Shown piece by piece: positions 55,827-63,400 of a stretch of 63,400 nucleotides of DNA. Under the pieces are notes generated by a model. It saw only the letters and a list, made by a program, of their open reading frames with translations, made no database searches and was not told the DNA's origin. Numbering within the stretch: position 1 is the first letter of the stretch; the number at the start of each line of letters is the position of its first letter. Source of the stretch: Oceanospirillaceae bacterium (GTDB lineage Bacteria > Pseudomonadota > Gammaproteobacteria > Pseudomonadales > Balneatricaceae); contig JABXIM010000041.1 of assembly GCA_013373085.1 (NCBI GenBank), forward strand, positions 1-63,400. Reading direction: 5' to 3'. The translations under genes and the position numbers were made by a program.

Positions 55827-56603
55827 TTGAGCGGGATGCGCAAGGCTGTAGGTTTGGCACTGCTACTGGTGTTGTCAGGCTGTTCCAGTAATTCCACGCA
55901 GCAGGGCATGCAGAGCGCGTCACCGGAAAAAAGCGTCGAGGCCTACACCCAGCTCGGACTCCAGTACCTGCGCGCCGGTGACACCTTGAGTGCCAAGGAC
56001 GCGCTGCAGCGAGCGCTGGAGATCGATGATGACTACGCCGATATATACAACGGACTGGCGCTGATATTCCAGGTTGAACAGGAATACGATCTAGCGGAGC
56101 AGAATTTTCGCGAGGCGGTATCTCTGGATTCCGATTCGGCCGTCTTTCACAATAACTTCGGTGCCTTCCTTTATGCCCGCGGGCGTTACGAGGAGGCCTG
56201 CAAGGAACTGGCCCGGGCGACCGAAGACCCCTTTTACCCGCGTCGTGCCCAGTCATTCGAAAACCTGGGGCGCTGCTATCAAATGATCGGTCGCGAGGAC
56301 GCCGCGCAGCACGCCTTCGAACGCGCCTTGCGTCTGAGTCCGTCCCGCCCGGTGGCGCTGCTGGAGCTGACCGATTTACACCTCAGGGCTGGACGCCTCG
56401 CGGAAGCCCAGGGCTATTATGATCGGTTCTCGGTGCTTATCGATCGTCGGCAGATCGAACACAGTGCGCAGAGCCTGTGGCTCGGCATTCAGTTGGCACG
56501 ACTCAATGGTAATGGGTCCCGTGCCGCCACCTATTCTCTATTGCTGAAAAGTCTTTTTCCGCAGTCAACGGAATATGCTTTGTATAAGGAGTCGATGCAG
56601 TGA
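55827..56603 (+). CDS. pilW: Type IV pilus biogenesis lipoprotein PilW/PilF
   Basis: 258 aa outer-membrane pilotin with TPR repeats. Signal peptide with lipobox LVLSGCSS, then about six TPR units (AYTQLGLQYLRAGDTLSAKD, IYNGLALIFQVEQEYDLAEQ and others). It helps PilQ secretin assembly. The TTG start follows GGGAGGTG with correct spacing; ATG 55836 is the alternative. Its last codons overlap the rodZ GTG (GTGA). Confidence 0.93.
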   Translation: MSGMRKAVGLALLLVLSGCSSNSTQQGMQSASPEKSVEAYTQLGLQYLRAGDTLSAKDALQRALEIDDDYADIYNGLALIFQVEQEYDLAEQNFREAVSLDSDSAVFHNNFGAFLYARGRYEEACKELARATEDPFYPRRAQSFENLGRCYQMIGREDAAQHAFERALRLSPSRPVALLELTDLHLRAGRLAEAQGYYDRFSVLIDRRQIEHSAQSLWLGIQLARLNGNGSRAATYSLLLKSLFPQSTEYALYKESMQ

Positions 56604-57604
56604 CCCAGGTACCACCTTCCGAGCCGGATGCGCAAGCGGCGGGTTTTCCGGGAGAGAGTCTCGTCAAGGCTCGGGAGCAGCTGGGCTTGTCGGCGGAGCA
56701 GGTCGCGACCGAGCTACGGCTTTCGCCGCAGCAGGTCGAGGCGATTGAGCAATCCGATTTCAGCAAGCTGCCCAGCGCGGTGTTCACGCGCGGGTACATT
56801 CGCGCCTACGCCCGCCTGGTGAACCTTGACGGTGACGAGCTTGTACGCCAGTACGATCGCAGTTTTGGCGGCGAACGTGAGATGGCCCCGATCCGTACGG
56901 TGTCCAAGGTCCGGCCGGCGGGCTCGAGCGGTCCGGTAATAACGGTTGGCTCCCTGCTGCTGTTGGTCGTCGTTATCGTCGGCGCAACTTTCTGGTGGTG
57001 GCAGACGCAGTATGGCCATGAGGTCACGTCCAACTCAGTACCGGAGACCGGAGTGGCGGTGGATACCGCCGATGGTGAAACGCTGCTATTCAAAGCGGAC
57101 GATAGTGAGGATACGCTCGCAGCCGATACCGTCCAGCAATCCTTCGAATCACAGCCGCAGGCCGATGCGGTTGAGGCGCCTGCTGTAAGCCTGGCCATGG
57201 GATCTCTTGAGCCTGCGTCTTCGGCAGCAGAGACACCTCTGTCACAAGAGCTTGAGGCTGATGCGCCGGCGCCGGTCGATGGCGGAGCGCAGGAAGCGGT
57301 CGCGGAAGTGAACGGTGCGTCTCAGGCGGCGCCGGCGGAGTCCGTGGCGGTTGCCGGCGAAGGCCTGTTTCTGCGCTTCAGCGACGATTGTTGGGTCACG
57401 ATCAAGGATACCAGTGGCAAGACACTGTTCAACAACCTGCGCAAGGCAGGGCAGGAGCTGCACCTGAAACAGGGCGGTCCGTTGAACGTGCTGCTGGGGC
57501 GGGTATCGGCGATCAGTGAAATCACTTTTGACGGCGCCGCGGTTGACCTGGCGCCGTACAGCAACAAGAATGTTGCGCGTCTCAGGGTGCCGGTTGCCCA
57601 ATAA
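56600..57604 (+). CDS. rodZ: Cell-shape protein RodZ
   Basis: 334 aa. N-terminal helix-turn-helix (about 20-95: LVKAREQLGLSAEQVATELR), one TM helix near 115-135 (VGSLLLLVVVIVGATFWWW), a periplasmic low-complexity acidic/alanine stretch and a C-terminal DUF4115 beta domain (LFLRFSDDCWVTIKDTSG). Links MreB to the cell-wall elongation machine. GTG start overlapping pilW. Confidence 0.93.
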   Translation: MTQVPPSEPDAQAAGFPGESLVKAREQLGLSAEQVATELRLSPQQVEAIEQSDFSKLPSAVFTRGYIRAYARLVNLDGDELVRQYDRSFGGEREMAPIRTVSKVRPAGSSGPVITVGSLLLLVVVIVGATFWWWQTQYGHEVTSNSVPETGVAVDTADGETLLFKADDSEDTLAADTVQQSFESQPQADAVEAPAVSLAMGSLEPASSAAETPLSQELEADAPAPVDGGAQEAVAEVNGASQAAPAESVAVAGEGLFLRFSDDCWVTIKDTSGKTLFNNLRKAGQELHLKQGGPLNVLLGRVSAISEITFDGAAVDLAPYSNKNVARLRVPVAQ

Positions 57605-57785
57605 TCAGGTGCTGGGACTGAATCAGGCGGAAAGCGCTTTCCGCCTGGCATTATGATGTGCGGACGTATCACCGCGGGCACTCCCTGATACCGGGGATTC
57701 ACAAAACAGCGTCCGGTTTTCAAGGACAACGGTCAGGCGGCGTGGCATGTCCCGCCGGCCGTAGGTTAAAGAGCAGGTTTAGATT
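57605..57785. promoter_or_regulatory. rodZ-hisS gap with a perfect palindrome; no ispG here
   Basis: 181 bases. AGGCGGAAAGC followed by its exact reverse complement forms a 22-base palindrome (57625-57646), a likely RNA hairpin. No reading frame is seen. In Pseudomonas and many relatives ispG sits at this place; it is missing here. Confidence 0.6.
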
Positions 57786-59063
57786 TTGGCCAAGATTAAA
57801 GCCATTCGTGGAATGAACGACATTCTGCCGGAGCAGACGCCGGTCTGGCAGTACTTCGAGCAGCAGGTGCAGTCGGTTCTATCGAGCTACGGCTACAGTG
57901 AGATTCGCACCCCGGTCGTTGAGCAGACCGATCTGTTCAAGCGCTCGATCGGCGAAGTCACCGACATCGTCGAAAAGGAAATGTATACCTTCGAAGACCG
58001 TAATGGCGACAGCCTGACGCTGCGTCCAGAAGGAACCGCCAGCTGCGTGCGTGCGGCGGAAGAGCACGGGCTGCTCTACAACCAGGTCCAACGCCTCTGG
58101 TATCGCGGCCAGATGTTTCGCCATGAACGGCCGCAGAAGGGACGCTATCGCCAGTTTCATCAGATCGGTGTCGAGGCGTTTGGCATGCAGGGGCCGGATA
58201 TCGATGCCGAAGTGATTCTCCTCACCGCGCGTCTCTGGCGCCAGTTGGGGTTGCTCGATTCCGTTACGCTGCAGCTCAACACTCTCGGCAGCAGTGAGGC
58301 GCGTGCGCGCTTCAAGCAGGACCTTGTCAGCTACCTCAGTGACCGCAAGGATCTGCTCGACGAGGACAGTCAGCGTCGCCTCGAGTCCAACCCGCTGCGA
58401 ATACTCGACAGCAAGGAAGCCGCAACTCAGGCTCTGCTCGACGATGCCCCGCACTTTCACGATTACCTCGATGACGAATCGCGCGAGCACTTCGAATCGC
58501 TCAAGGCGCTTCTCGACAAGGCGGGTATCGCTTACGAGGTCAACCCGCGTCTGGTACGCGGGCTCGATTACTACTGCAAGACGGTATTCGAATGGGTTAC
58601 GCAGGAACTCGGATCCCAGGGGACGGTCTGTGCAGGTGGTCGCTACGATGGCCTGGTGGAGCAGCTGGGCGGCAAGGCGACGCCGGCAGTCGGGTTCGCA
58701 ATGGGCATCGAGCGCTTGATCCTGCTGTTGGAAACCCTGGAGGCTGTTCCCGCCTCGGTACATCAGACTGTCGATGTCTACATTGCGTCAATGGGCGAGA
58801 CAGCAGCCAGCGAAGCGCTACTGCTGGCCGAGGAATTGAGGCAGGCGAGCCCGTTTCGGGTGCAGCTGCACTGCGGCGGTGGCAGTTTCAAGAGTCAGAT
58901 GAAGAAAGCGGATCGCAGCGGCGCCGCTGTGGCGCTGATACTCGGTGAAGACGAAGTCGCACGCGGCGAGGTTACCCTCAAGCCACTGCGTACCGACTCC
59001 GGGCAGCTGCAGATAACCCGCGACCGGCTGGTGGAGACCCTGGCCGGTATTATCAACGTTTAA
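57786..59063 (+). CDS. hisS: Histidyl-tRNA synthetase
   Basis: 425 aa class II synthetase. N-terminal [20 protein letters not shown], motif 2 ([18 protein letters not shown]), HisA motif [15 protein letters not shown] and the C-terminal anticodon domain. The TTG start at 57786 gives the family N-terminus; no ATG is available nearby. Confidence 0.97.
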   Translation: MAKIKAIRGMNDILPEQTPVWQYFEQQVQSVLSSYGYSEIRTPVVEQTDLFKRSIGEVTDIVEKEMYTFEDRNGDSLTLRPEGTASCVRAAEEHGLLYNQVQRLWYRGQMFRHERPQKGRYRQFHQIGVEAFGMQGPDIDAEVILLTARLWRQLGLLDSVTLQLNTLGSSEARARFKQDLVSYLSDRKDLLDEDSQRRLESNPLRILDSKEAATQALLDDAPHFHDYLDDESREHFESLKALLDKAGIAYEVNPRLVRGLDYYCKTVFEWVTQELGSQGTVCAGGRYDGLVEQLGGKATPAVGFAMGIERLILLLETLEAVPASVHQTVDVYIASMGETAASEALLLAEELRQASPFRVQLHCGGGSFKSQMKKADRSGAAVALILGEDEVARGEVTLKPLRTDSGQLQITRDRLVETLAGIINV

Positions 59064-59084
59064 AAACGGCAATAGGAGTCGCAC

Positions 59085-59744
59085 GTGGCGGAGCTGCGTA
59101 CAGAAGAAGAGCAGGTCGAGGCGATCAAGCGTTGGTGGCAGAGTAACGGCAAATCGATGCTGCTGACGGTCGCAATTGCGCTGGCACTGGTCATGGGCTG
59201 GAAGGCCTGGCAACAGCGGCAGGCTGCGGAAGCGGCCAACGCCTCGGCTGTGTACCAGAATTTGCTGGAGTCGGTGAACGCTGCGCTGGGGGCGGATCAG
59301 GATGCCGCCCAGCTGAGCACCGCCGACCATCTGGCAGAAACGCTGAAGTCCGAATATGCGGACAGCGCTTATGCCCGCCTGGGGGCGTTGCTGATGGCGC
59401 GCCTTGCGGTCGAGCAAGGCAAGCCGGATCAGGCGCTTGTCGAGCTTGACTGGGTGCTGGCGCAGGAGCCGCAGGGACCGCAAAAGATCGTGGCGCAGCT
59501 GCGCAAGGCGAGAGTGCTGGGCGGTCAGGGTAAATTCGACGAGGCACTGGCTTCGTTGGAAGGTCTGGATGCCGGTGAATTCGAGGCCAGCTTCCAGGAG
59601 CTCAAGGGCGACCTGCTGCAGGGCAAGGGGCAGACAGATGAAGCCCGGGAAGCTTATCGGCAGGCGATGCAGGCTGCCGAGACCGGAGGTTCGCGCCCTC
59701 TGTTGCAGATGAAACTGGACAATCTTGCGGTAGAGGAAGGGTAA
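59085..59744 (+). CDS. yfgM: Periplasmic/inner-membrane TPR protein YfgM (ancillary SecYEG translocon subunit)
   Basis: 219 aa. Short cytosolic N-terminus (ELRTEEEQVEAIKRWWQSNG), one TM helix (about 25-43) and a periplasmic TPR-like domain. In E. coli YfgM works with PpiD at the SecYEG exit. GTG start with AGGAG before it. The stop is directly followed by bamB. Confidence 0.92.
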   Translation: MAELRTEEEQVEAIKRWWQSNGKSMLLTVAIALALVMGWKAWQQRQAAEAANASAVYQNLLESVNAALGADQDAAQLSTADHLAETLKSEYADSAYARLGALLMARLAVEQGKPDQALVELDWVLAQEPQGPQKIVAQLRKARVLGGQGKFDEALASLEGLDAGEFEASFQELKGDLLQGKGQTDEAREAYRQAMQAAETGGSRPLLQMKLDNLAVEEG

Positions 59745-60893
59745 ATGAACAAGCTGTTCCGTGTACTGACGGCCGGGATGCTGGCGGCTTCACTGACCGG
59801 CTGCAGCCTTTGGGGTGCAAACGACGAAATCGAGCCGGCGGAACTTGTCGACTTCGAAGCGGAGCGATCGGTCGAAGTCCTGTGGGACGCCTCGGTCGGC
59901 TCGGGTCTGGGTGAAAAGTATCATGAGTTCACCCCGGCAACGGATGGCGCACGGATCTACGCCAACGATGTCGAGGGTATCGTTGCCGCCTTCTCTCTGA
60001 ATACAGGTGACGAGGTTTGGGAAACCGATCTCGATACCGTGATTGGTGCCGGTGTCGGTGTCGGGGCCGGCCAGGTAGCGGTTGTCGCCGAGTCCGGCGA
60101 AGTGATCGTCCTCGATAGCGATAACGGCCAGGAACTGTGGCGCTATCAGCTCAGCTCCGAGGCGGTTGCAGCACCTCAATTCAACCGCGATCTGGTGGTG
60201 GTGCAGCAGGTCAATGGCAAGCTTACCGCGCTGGATGCGACCAGTGGCGAGCACCGCTGGACCTATGACAGCCAGGTTCCCAGCCTGAGCCTGCGTGGTA
60301 CCTCGGCGCCGCTGGTGGTAGCGGATGCGACATTCACCGGTTTTGCCAACGGCAAGTTTGTGGCGGTATCTAACGGTAACGGGAATATGCTCTGGGAGCA
60401 GCTCATTGCCGAGCCGCAGGGACGATCCGAGCTGGAGCGTATGGTTGATGTCGATGGCCGTCCGCTGCTGGCGAACAATACCCTGTACGTGAGCAGTTAT
60501 CAGGGGCGTCTGGTGTCGATCAACCCCTTTAACGCTCAGATTCAGTGGGCCAAGGATAGCTCCAGCTACCATACGCCCGCGGCAGGCTTCGGCAACATCT
60601 ACGTGGTCGAGTCCGATGATCATGTACAGGCCTACGATGCCGGCAGCAGTGCCAGTGTCTGGAGTCAGCCACAGCTCGAGAACCGGCGCGTGACCGCTCC
60701 GGCGTTGCTTGGCAACTACCTGGTGGTGGGTGACCGGGAGGGTTATCTGCATTTCCTGTCCCAGGTCGACGGACATTTCGTGGCGCGTTATCGCGCCGAT
60801 TCGGACGGGCTGGTAGGTGATATGCTGTCCGTCAATGATGTGCTCTATGTGCTGGGCAATGGCGGCCGTCTGCTGGCATTAAGGCTCAACTGA
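59745..60893 (+). CDS. bamB: Outer-membrane assembly lipoprotein BamB
   Basis: 382 aa. Lipobox LTGCS (residue about 20), then an eight-bladed PQQ-like beta-propeller with repeated GDEVWE, NGQELWRYQL, GEHRWTY motifs. Component of the BAM complex for beta-barrel insertion. Starts at the base after the yfgM stop. Confidence 0.95.
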   Translation: MNKLFRVLTAGMLAASLTGCSLWGANDEIEPAELVDFEAERSVEVLWDASVGSGLGEKYHEFTPATDGARIYANDVEGIVAAFSLNTGDEVWETDLDTVIGAGVGVGAGQVAVVAESGEVIVLDSDNGQELWRYQLSSEAVAAPQFNRDLVVVQQVNGKLTALDATSGEHRWTYDSQVPSLSLRGTSAPLVVADATFTGFANGKFVAVSNGNGNMLWEQLIAEPQGRSELERMVDVDGRPLLANNTLYVSSYQGRLVSINPFNAQIQWAKDSSSYHTPAAGFGNIYVVESDDHVQAYDAGSSASVWSQPQLENRRVTAPALLGNYLVVGDREGYLHFLSQVDGHFVARYRADSDGLVGDMLSVNDVLYVLGNGGRLLALRLN

Positions 60894-60911
60894 GCTCAGA
60901 TGAATTTCACA

Positions 60912-60947
60912 GGCGGCTATTCGCATAGGCGAGTAGCCGCCGTTTTT
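60912..60947 (+). terminator. Terminator between bamB and der
   Basis: 13-bp stem GGCGGCTATTCGC/GCGAGTAGCCGCC (one wobble) with ATAG loop and five T. It shows that der has its own promoter, although the two genes are often thought to be co-transcribed. Confidence 0.82.
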
Positions 60948-60964
60948 GTTTCGGTAAATAGAAA

Positions 60965-62392
60965 ATGCTACCGGTAATCGCACTTGTAGGTCGACCCAAC
61001 GTCGGAAAATCAACCCTCTTCAACCGCCTCACCCGAAGCCGCGATGCTCTGGTTGCGGATCTTCCCGGACTGACCCGTGACCGCAAATACGGCGAGGGGC
61101 GAGTGGGGGATCGCGACTACCTGGTGGTTGACACCGGCGGCATCAGCGGAGACGAGCAGGGGATTGATTCGGCTATGGCCAAACAGTCGCTGCTGGCGAT
61201 AGACGAGGCCGACATCGTCCTGTTCCTGGTCGATGGCCGCGCCGGCCTCAACCCGGCCGACGAGATGATCGCCGACCACCTGCGTCGCAGCGAGAAAGCC
61301 TGCCATCTGGTCGTCAACAAGACCGACGGTCTGGATCCGGAAGTGGCGATGGCCGAGTTCCACGGACTCGGTCTCGGGCAGCCGCTGCCGATCGCAGCAT
61401 CCCAGAATCGTGGTGTGCGGCTGTTGATCGAGGAAGTGCTCGGTGAGCTTCCGGAGGAGGAGGCGGAAGAGCTGCCGGACGAAGTCGAGCAGAGTACCCG
61501 AATCGCCGTGGTCGGACGCCCGAACGTTGGCAAGTCGACCCTGGTCAACCGGATGCTCGGTGAAGAGCGCGTGGTCGTCTACGATGAGGCCGGTACCACG
61601 AGGGACAGTATCTACATCCCCTACGAGCGGGACGGACAGGCCTATACCCTGATCGATACGGCGGGTGTACGTCGTCGCAAGAACATCAAGGAAGCGGTGG
61701 AGAAGTTCTCCATCATCAAAACGCTGCAGGCGATCGAGGATGCCAACGTGGTGGTCTGTGTCATCGATGCTCGCCAGGGCGTGACCGACCAGGACCTGCA
61801 CATGCTCGGTTTCGTGCTGGACGCCGGCAGGGCGCTGGTTGTGGCGCTGAATAAGTGGGATGGCATGAGCGAGGATCAGAAGCTCAAGGTCAAGGAGCAG
61901 ATCCAGCGTCGCCTGGAGTTTGTCGGCTTCGCCCGTTTCCATTTCATCTCGGCGCTGCACGGTAGTGGTGTCGGTGATATGTACCGGTCGGTTGACGAGG
62001 CCTACGACTGCGCCATGGCGAAATGGCCGACCAACCGACTGACGCGTCTGCTCGAGGATGTGATCGCCGAGCATCAGCCGCCGATGGTTCGAGGGCGCCG
62101 TATCAAGATGCGTTATGCGCACCAGGGGGGCTCGAACCCGCCGATCATCGTGGTTCACGGCAATCAGCTTGACGAGCTGCCCAATTCCTACAAACGCTAT
62201 CTGCAGAACAAGTTCACTCAGGTGCTGGGCATTCGCGGTACGCCGGTGCGTTTCGAGTTCCGTGTCGGCGAGAACCCCTATGAGGGGCGCAAGAACCAGC
62301 TGACGGCTCGCCAGTTGGCGAAAAAACAGCGCTTCAAGCTTCACGTCCAGGACCTGAAAAAGCAGTCCAAGCGCAAGGCGCGCAAGAAATGA
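60965..62392 (+). CDS. der: Ribosome assembly GTPase Der (EngA)
   Basis: 475 aa with two tandem GTPase domains: G1 [12 protein letters not shown] at the N-terminus and [12 protein letters not shown] near residue 185, each followed by DTGG/DTAG G3 and NKTD/NKWD G4. A C-terminal KH-like domain ends in a basic tail. Acts in 50S assembly. Overlaps murI by four bases (ATGA). Confidence 0.97.
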   Translation: MLPVIALVGRPNVGKSTLFNRLTRSRDALVADLPGLTRDRKYGEGRVGDRDYLVVDTGGISGDEQGIDSAMAKQSLLAIDEADIVLFLVDGRAGLNPADEMIADHLRRSEKACHLVVNKTDGLDPEVAMAEFHGLGLGQPLPIAASQNRGVRLLIEEVLGELPEEEAEELPDEVEQSTRIAVVGRPNVGKSTLVNRMLGEERVVVYDEAGTTRDSIYIPYERDGQAYTLIDTAGVRRRKNIKEAVEKFSIIKTLQAIEDANVVVCVIDARQGVTDQDLHMLGFVLDAGRALVVALNKWDGMSEDQKLKVKEQIQRRLEFVGFARFHFISALHGSGVGDMYRSVDEAYDCAMAKWPTNRLTRLLEDVIAEHQPPMVRGRRIKMRYAHQGGSNPPIIVVHGNQLDELPNSYKRYLQNKFTQVLGIRGTPVRFEFRVGENPYEGRKNQLTARQLAKKQRFKLHVQDLKKQSKRKARKK

Positions 62393-63246
62393 CGGAGCCT
62401 TCCGACCGTAGTCGGCTGCCGATAGGGGTTTTCGATTCCGGTGTGGGGGGGCTTACCGTCCTCAACGCGTTGCGGCGTCTCCTGCCACACGAGAATCTTA
62501 TCTATCTTGGCGATACTGCGCGGGTGCCTTACGGCACCAAAAGCTCGTTGTCGGTTACGCGCTATGCCGAACAGGCTGCGATGCTGCTGATCGAACGCCA
62601 GGTCAAGCTGCTCGTCATCGCCTGCAATACCGCTTCGGCAGTAGCGGTGGAGCCCTTGCGCCTGAGATTTCCCGGGGTGCCGGTTGTCGGCGTCATCGAG
62701 CCGGGCGCAGAGGCCTGCTGCGCGGAGACGCGAAACGGCCATGTGGGGGTCATCGCGACCGAAAGCACGGTCAACAATCAGGCGTACCAGAAGGCGATCA
62801 TGGCGCTGAGGCCGGATGTACGCATTCGAGCCCAGGGCTGTTCGCTGTTCGTATCGCTGGCCGAGGAGGGTTGGCACGATGGCGAGCTGGTCGAACAAAT
62901 CGTCGCCCGCTGCATGGCGCCGTTGCTCGATGAGGCCGAAGGTGACGCTGGCATTGACACCCTGGTGTTGGGCTGTACCCATTTTCCGGCGCTGAAGGGC
63001 GCCATTGCCAAGGTTGTGGGTGGCGATGTGCGTCTGGTCGATTCAGCGCTGACGACCTCCCGGGTTGTCCAGCAGCAGCTGGCGGATGCCGGTCTGGCCC
63101 GTGGCCGGGAAGAGCCAGGGCACGTTTCATTTCTGGTCACGGATGGCCCGGAGCGTTTCGCCCGCGTGGCGTCCTACTTCTTTGAGGAAAAGGTGAACGC
63201 AGCTCAGGTGGAGCTCGTTGATCTGCAGCATTTTGCAACTTGCTGA
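62389..63246 (+). CDS. murI: Glutamate racemase
   Basis: 285 aa. Makes D-glutamate for peptidoglycan with two cysteines, visible in VIACNTASA and LGCTHFPAL, plus the N-terminal [13 protein letters not shown] and [10 protein letters not shown]. Translationally coupled to der by ATGA. About 90 bases before an rRNA-type promoter; murI next to an rRNA operon is also known from E. coli. Confidence 0.96.
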   Translation: MTEPSDRSRLPIGVFDSGVGGLTVLNALRRLLPHENLIYLGDTARVPYGTKSSLSVTRYAEQAAMLLIERQVKLLVIACNTASAVAVEPLRLRFPGVPVVGVIEPGAEACCAETRNGHVGVIATESTVNNQAYQKAIMALRPDVRIRAQGCSLFVSLAEEGWHDGELVEQIVARCMAPLLDEAEGDAGIDTLVLGCTHFPALKGAIAKVVGGDVRLVDSALTTSRVVQQQLADAGLARGREEPGHVSFLVTDGPERFARVASYFFEEKVNAAQVELVDLQHFATC

Positions 63247-63335
63247 TCGCTTCCGCACCAGGCTGTCGGACTATACTTGGAAGTGTCGGTAATGCCGTTG
63301 GAAAAGCAGGAAGCGAAAAAAGTTGAACTTGGCTG

Positions 63336-63363
63336 TTGACTCTCCCGCTGGGGTCTGTAGAAT
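63336..63363 (+). promoter_or_regulatory. Strong rRNA-type promoter at the right edge
   Basis: -35 TTGACT (63336-63341) and -10 TAGAAT (63358-63363) with a 16-bp spacer, as in rRNA P1 promoters. A GC-rich discriminator region and CCTCC follow, and A-rich sequence (GCGAAAAAAG, 63313-63322) lies upstream as a possible UP element. It points out of the window, so an rRNA (or other stable RNA) operon probably begins beyond 63400. Confidence 0.7.
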
Positions 63364-63400
63364 TCGCCTCCTCGCTTGAGACGACGGCCTGAAACGGCTC

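Overview
The window looks like chromosome of a GC-rich (about 60 %), free-living, probably marine gammaproteobacterium. The conserved blocks rsgA/orn/queG/nnr/tsaE/amiB/mutL/miaA/hfq/hflXKC/purA and iscRSUA-hscBA-fdx-iscX-ndk-rlmN-pilW-rodZ-hisS-yfgM-bamB-der are typical of Pseudomonadales/Oceanospirillales. Two TRAP transporters and a bile-acid-symporter-like carrier suit a Marinobacterium/Pseudomonas-like marine heterotroph. The genus is inference.

Region 1 (1-14879) is an accessory catabolic region. It starts with the first codons of a divergent glyoxylate carboligase gene (gcl). Next come a TRAP operon (dctP-dctQ-dctM) with a maleate-isomerase/Asp-Glu-racemase-like enzyme, and a BASS-type transporter. 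A second operon holds a dihydropyrimidinase/hydantoinase-type cyclic amidohydrolase, a serine/alanine-glyoxylate-type aminotransferase, a second complete TRAP transporter, an amidase-signature hydrolase and an MhpD/oxalocrotonate-decarboxylase-type enzyme. A convergent GntR/FCD regulator closes the region. Together they suggest uptake of an organic acid or cyclic amide (ureide/hydantoin-like), ring opening, deamidation, and passage of glyoxylate/amino groups to central metabolism. The substrate is not determined. REP-like repeats sit in the gaps.

Region 2 (15146-22588) is the most interesting part. A cyanide-insensitive-type cytochrome bd oxidase operon (cydAB/cioAB) on the minus strand carries a 32-codon single-TM gene before cydA and a 43-codon one overlapping the end of cydB; neither is ordinarily easy to see. 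Divergent to it are a multi-TM sensor kinase and an NtrC-class sigma54 activator. The control region between them has a near-consensus sigma54 promoter facing cydAB, an FNR/ANR-like box and two copies of a GTAAAC-N3-GTTTAC-like dyad exactly 33 bp apart. A 44-codon ORF links kinase and regulator by ATGA overlaps on both sides and repeats the kinase C-terminus with almost only synonymous differences. This looks like a self-contained two-component, sigma54-controlled respiratory module. Three small membrane-protein genes follow.

Region 3 (22707-25667) is a LysR regulator divergent from a 3-hydroxybenzoate 4-monooxygenase-like flavoprotein.

Region 4 (25742-47311) is housekeeping: ygfZ, psd, a rhodanese, an HDOD protein and rsgA on the minus strand, then orn, queG, nnr-tsaE-amiB-mutL-miaA-hfq-hflX-hflK-hflC-yjeT-hisZ-purA, and a convergent suhB. 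The SuhB-like protein has lost several canonical metal/catalytic residues.

Region 5 (47437-63246) is trmJ, the isc operon, ndk, rlmN, pilW, rodZ, hisS, yfgM, bamB, der and murI. Compared with relatives, cysE is absent between trmJ and iscR, and ispG is absent between rodZ and hisS. The window ends in a strong rRNA-type promoter (16-bp spacer) pointing out of the window, so an rRNA operon probably starts just beyond.
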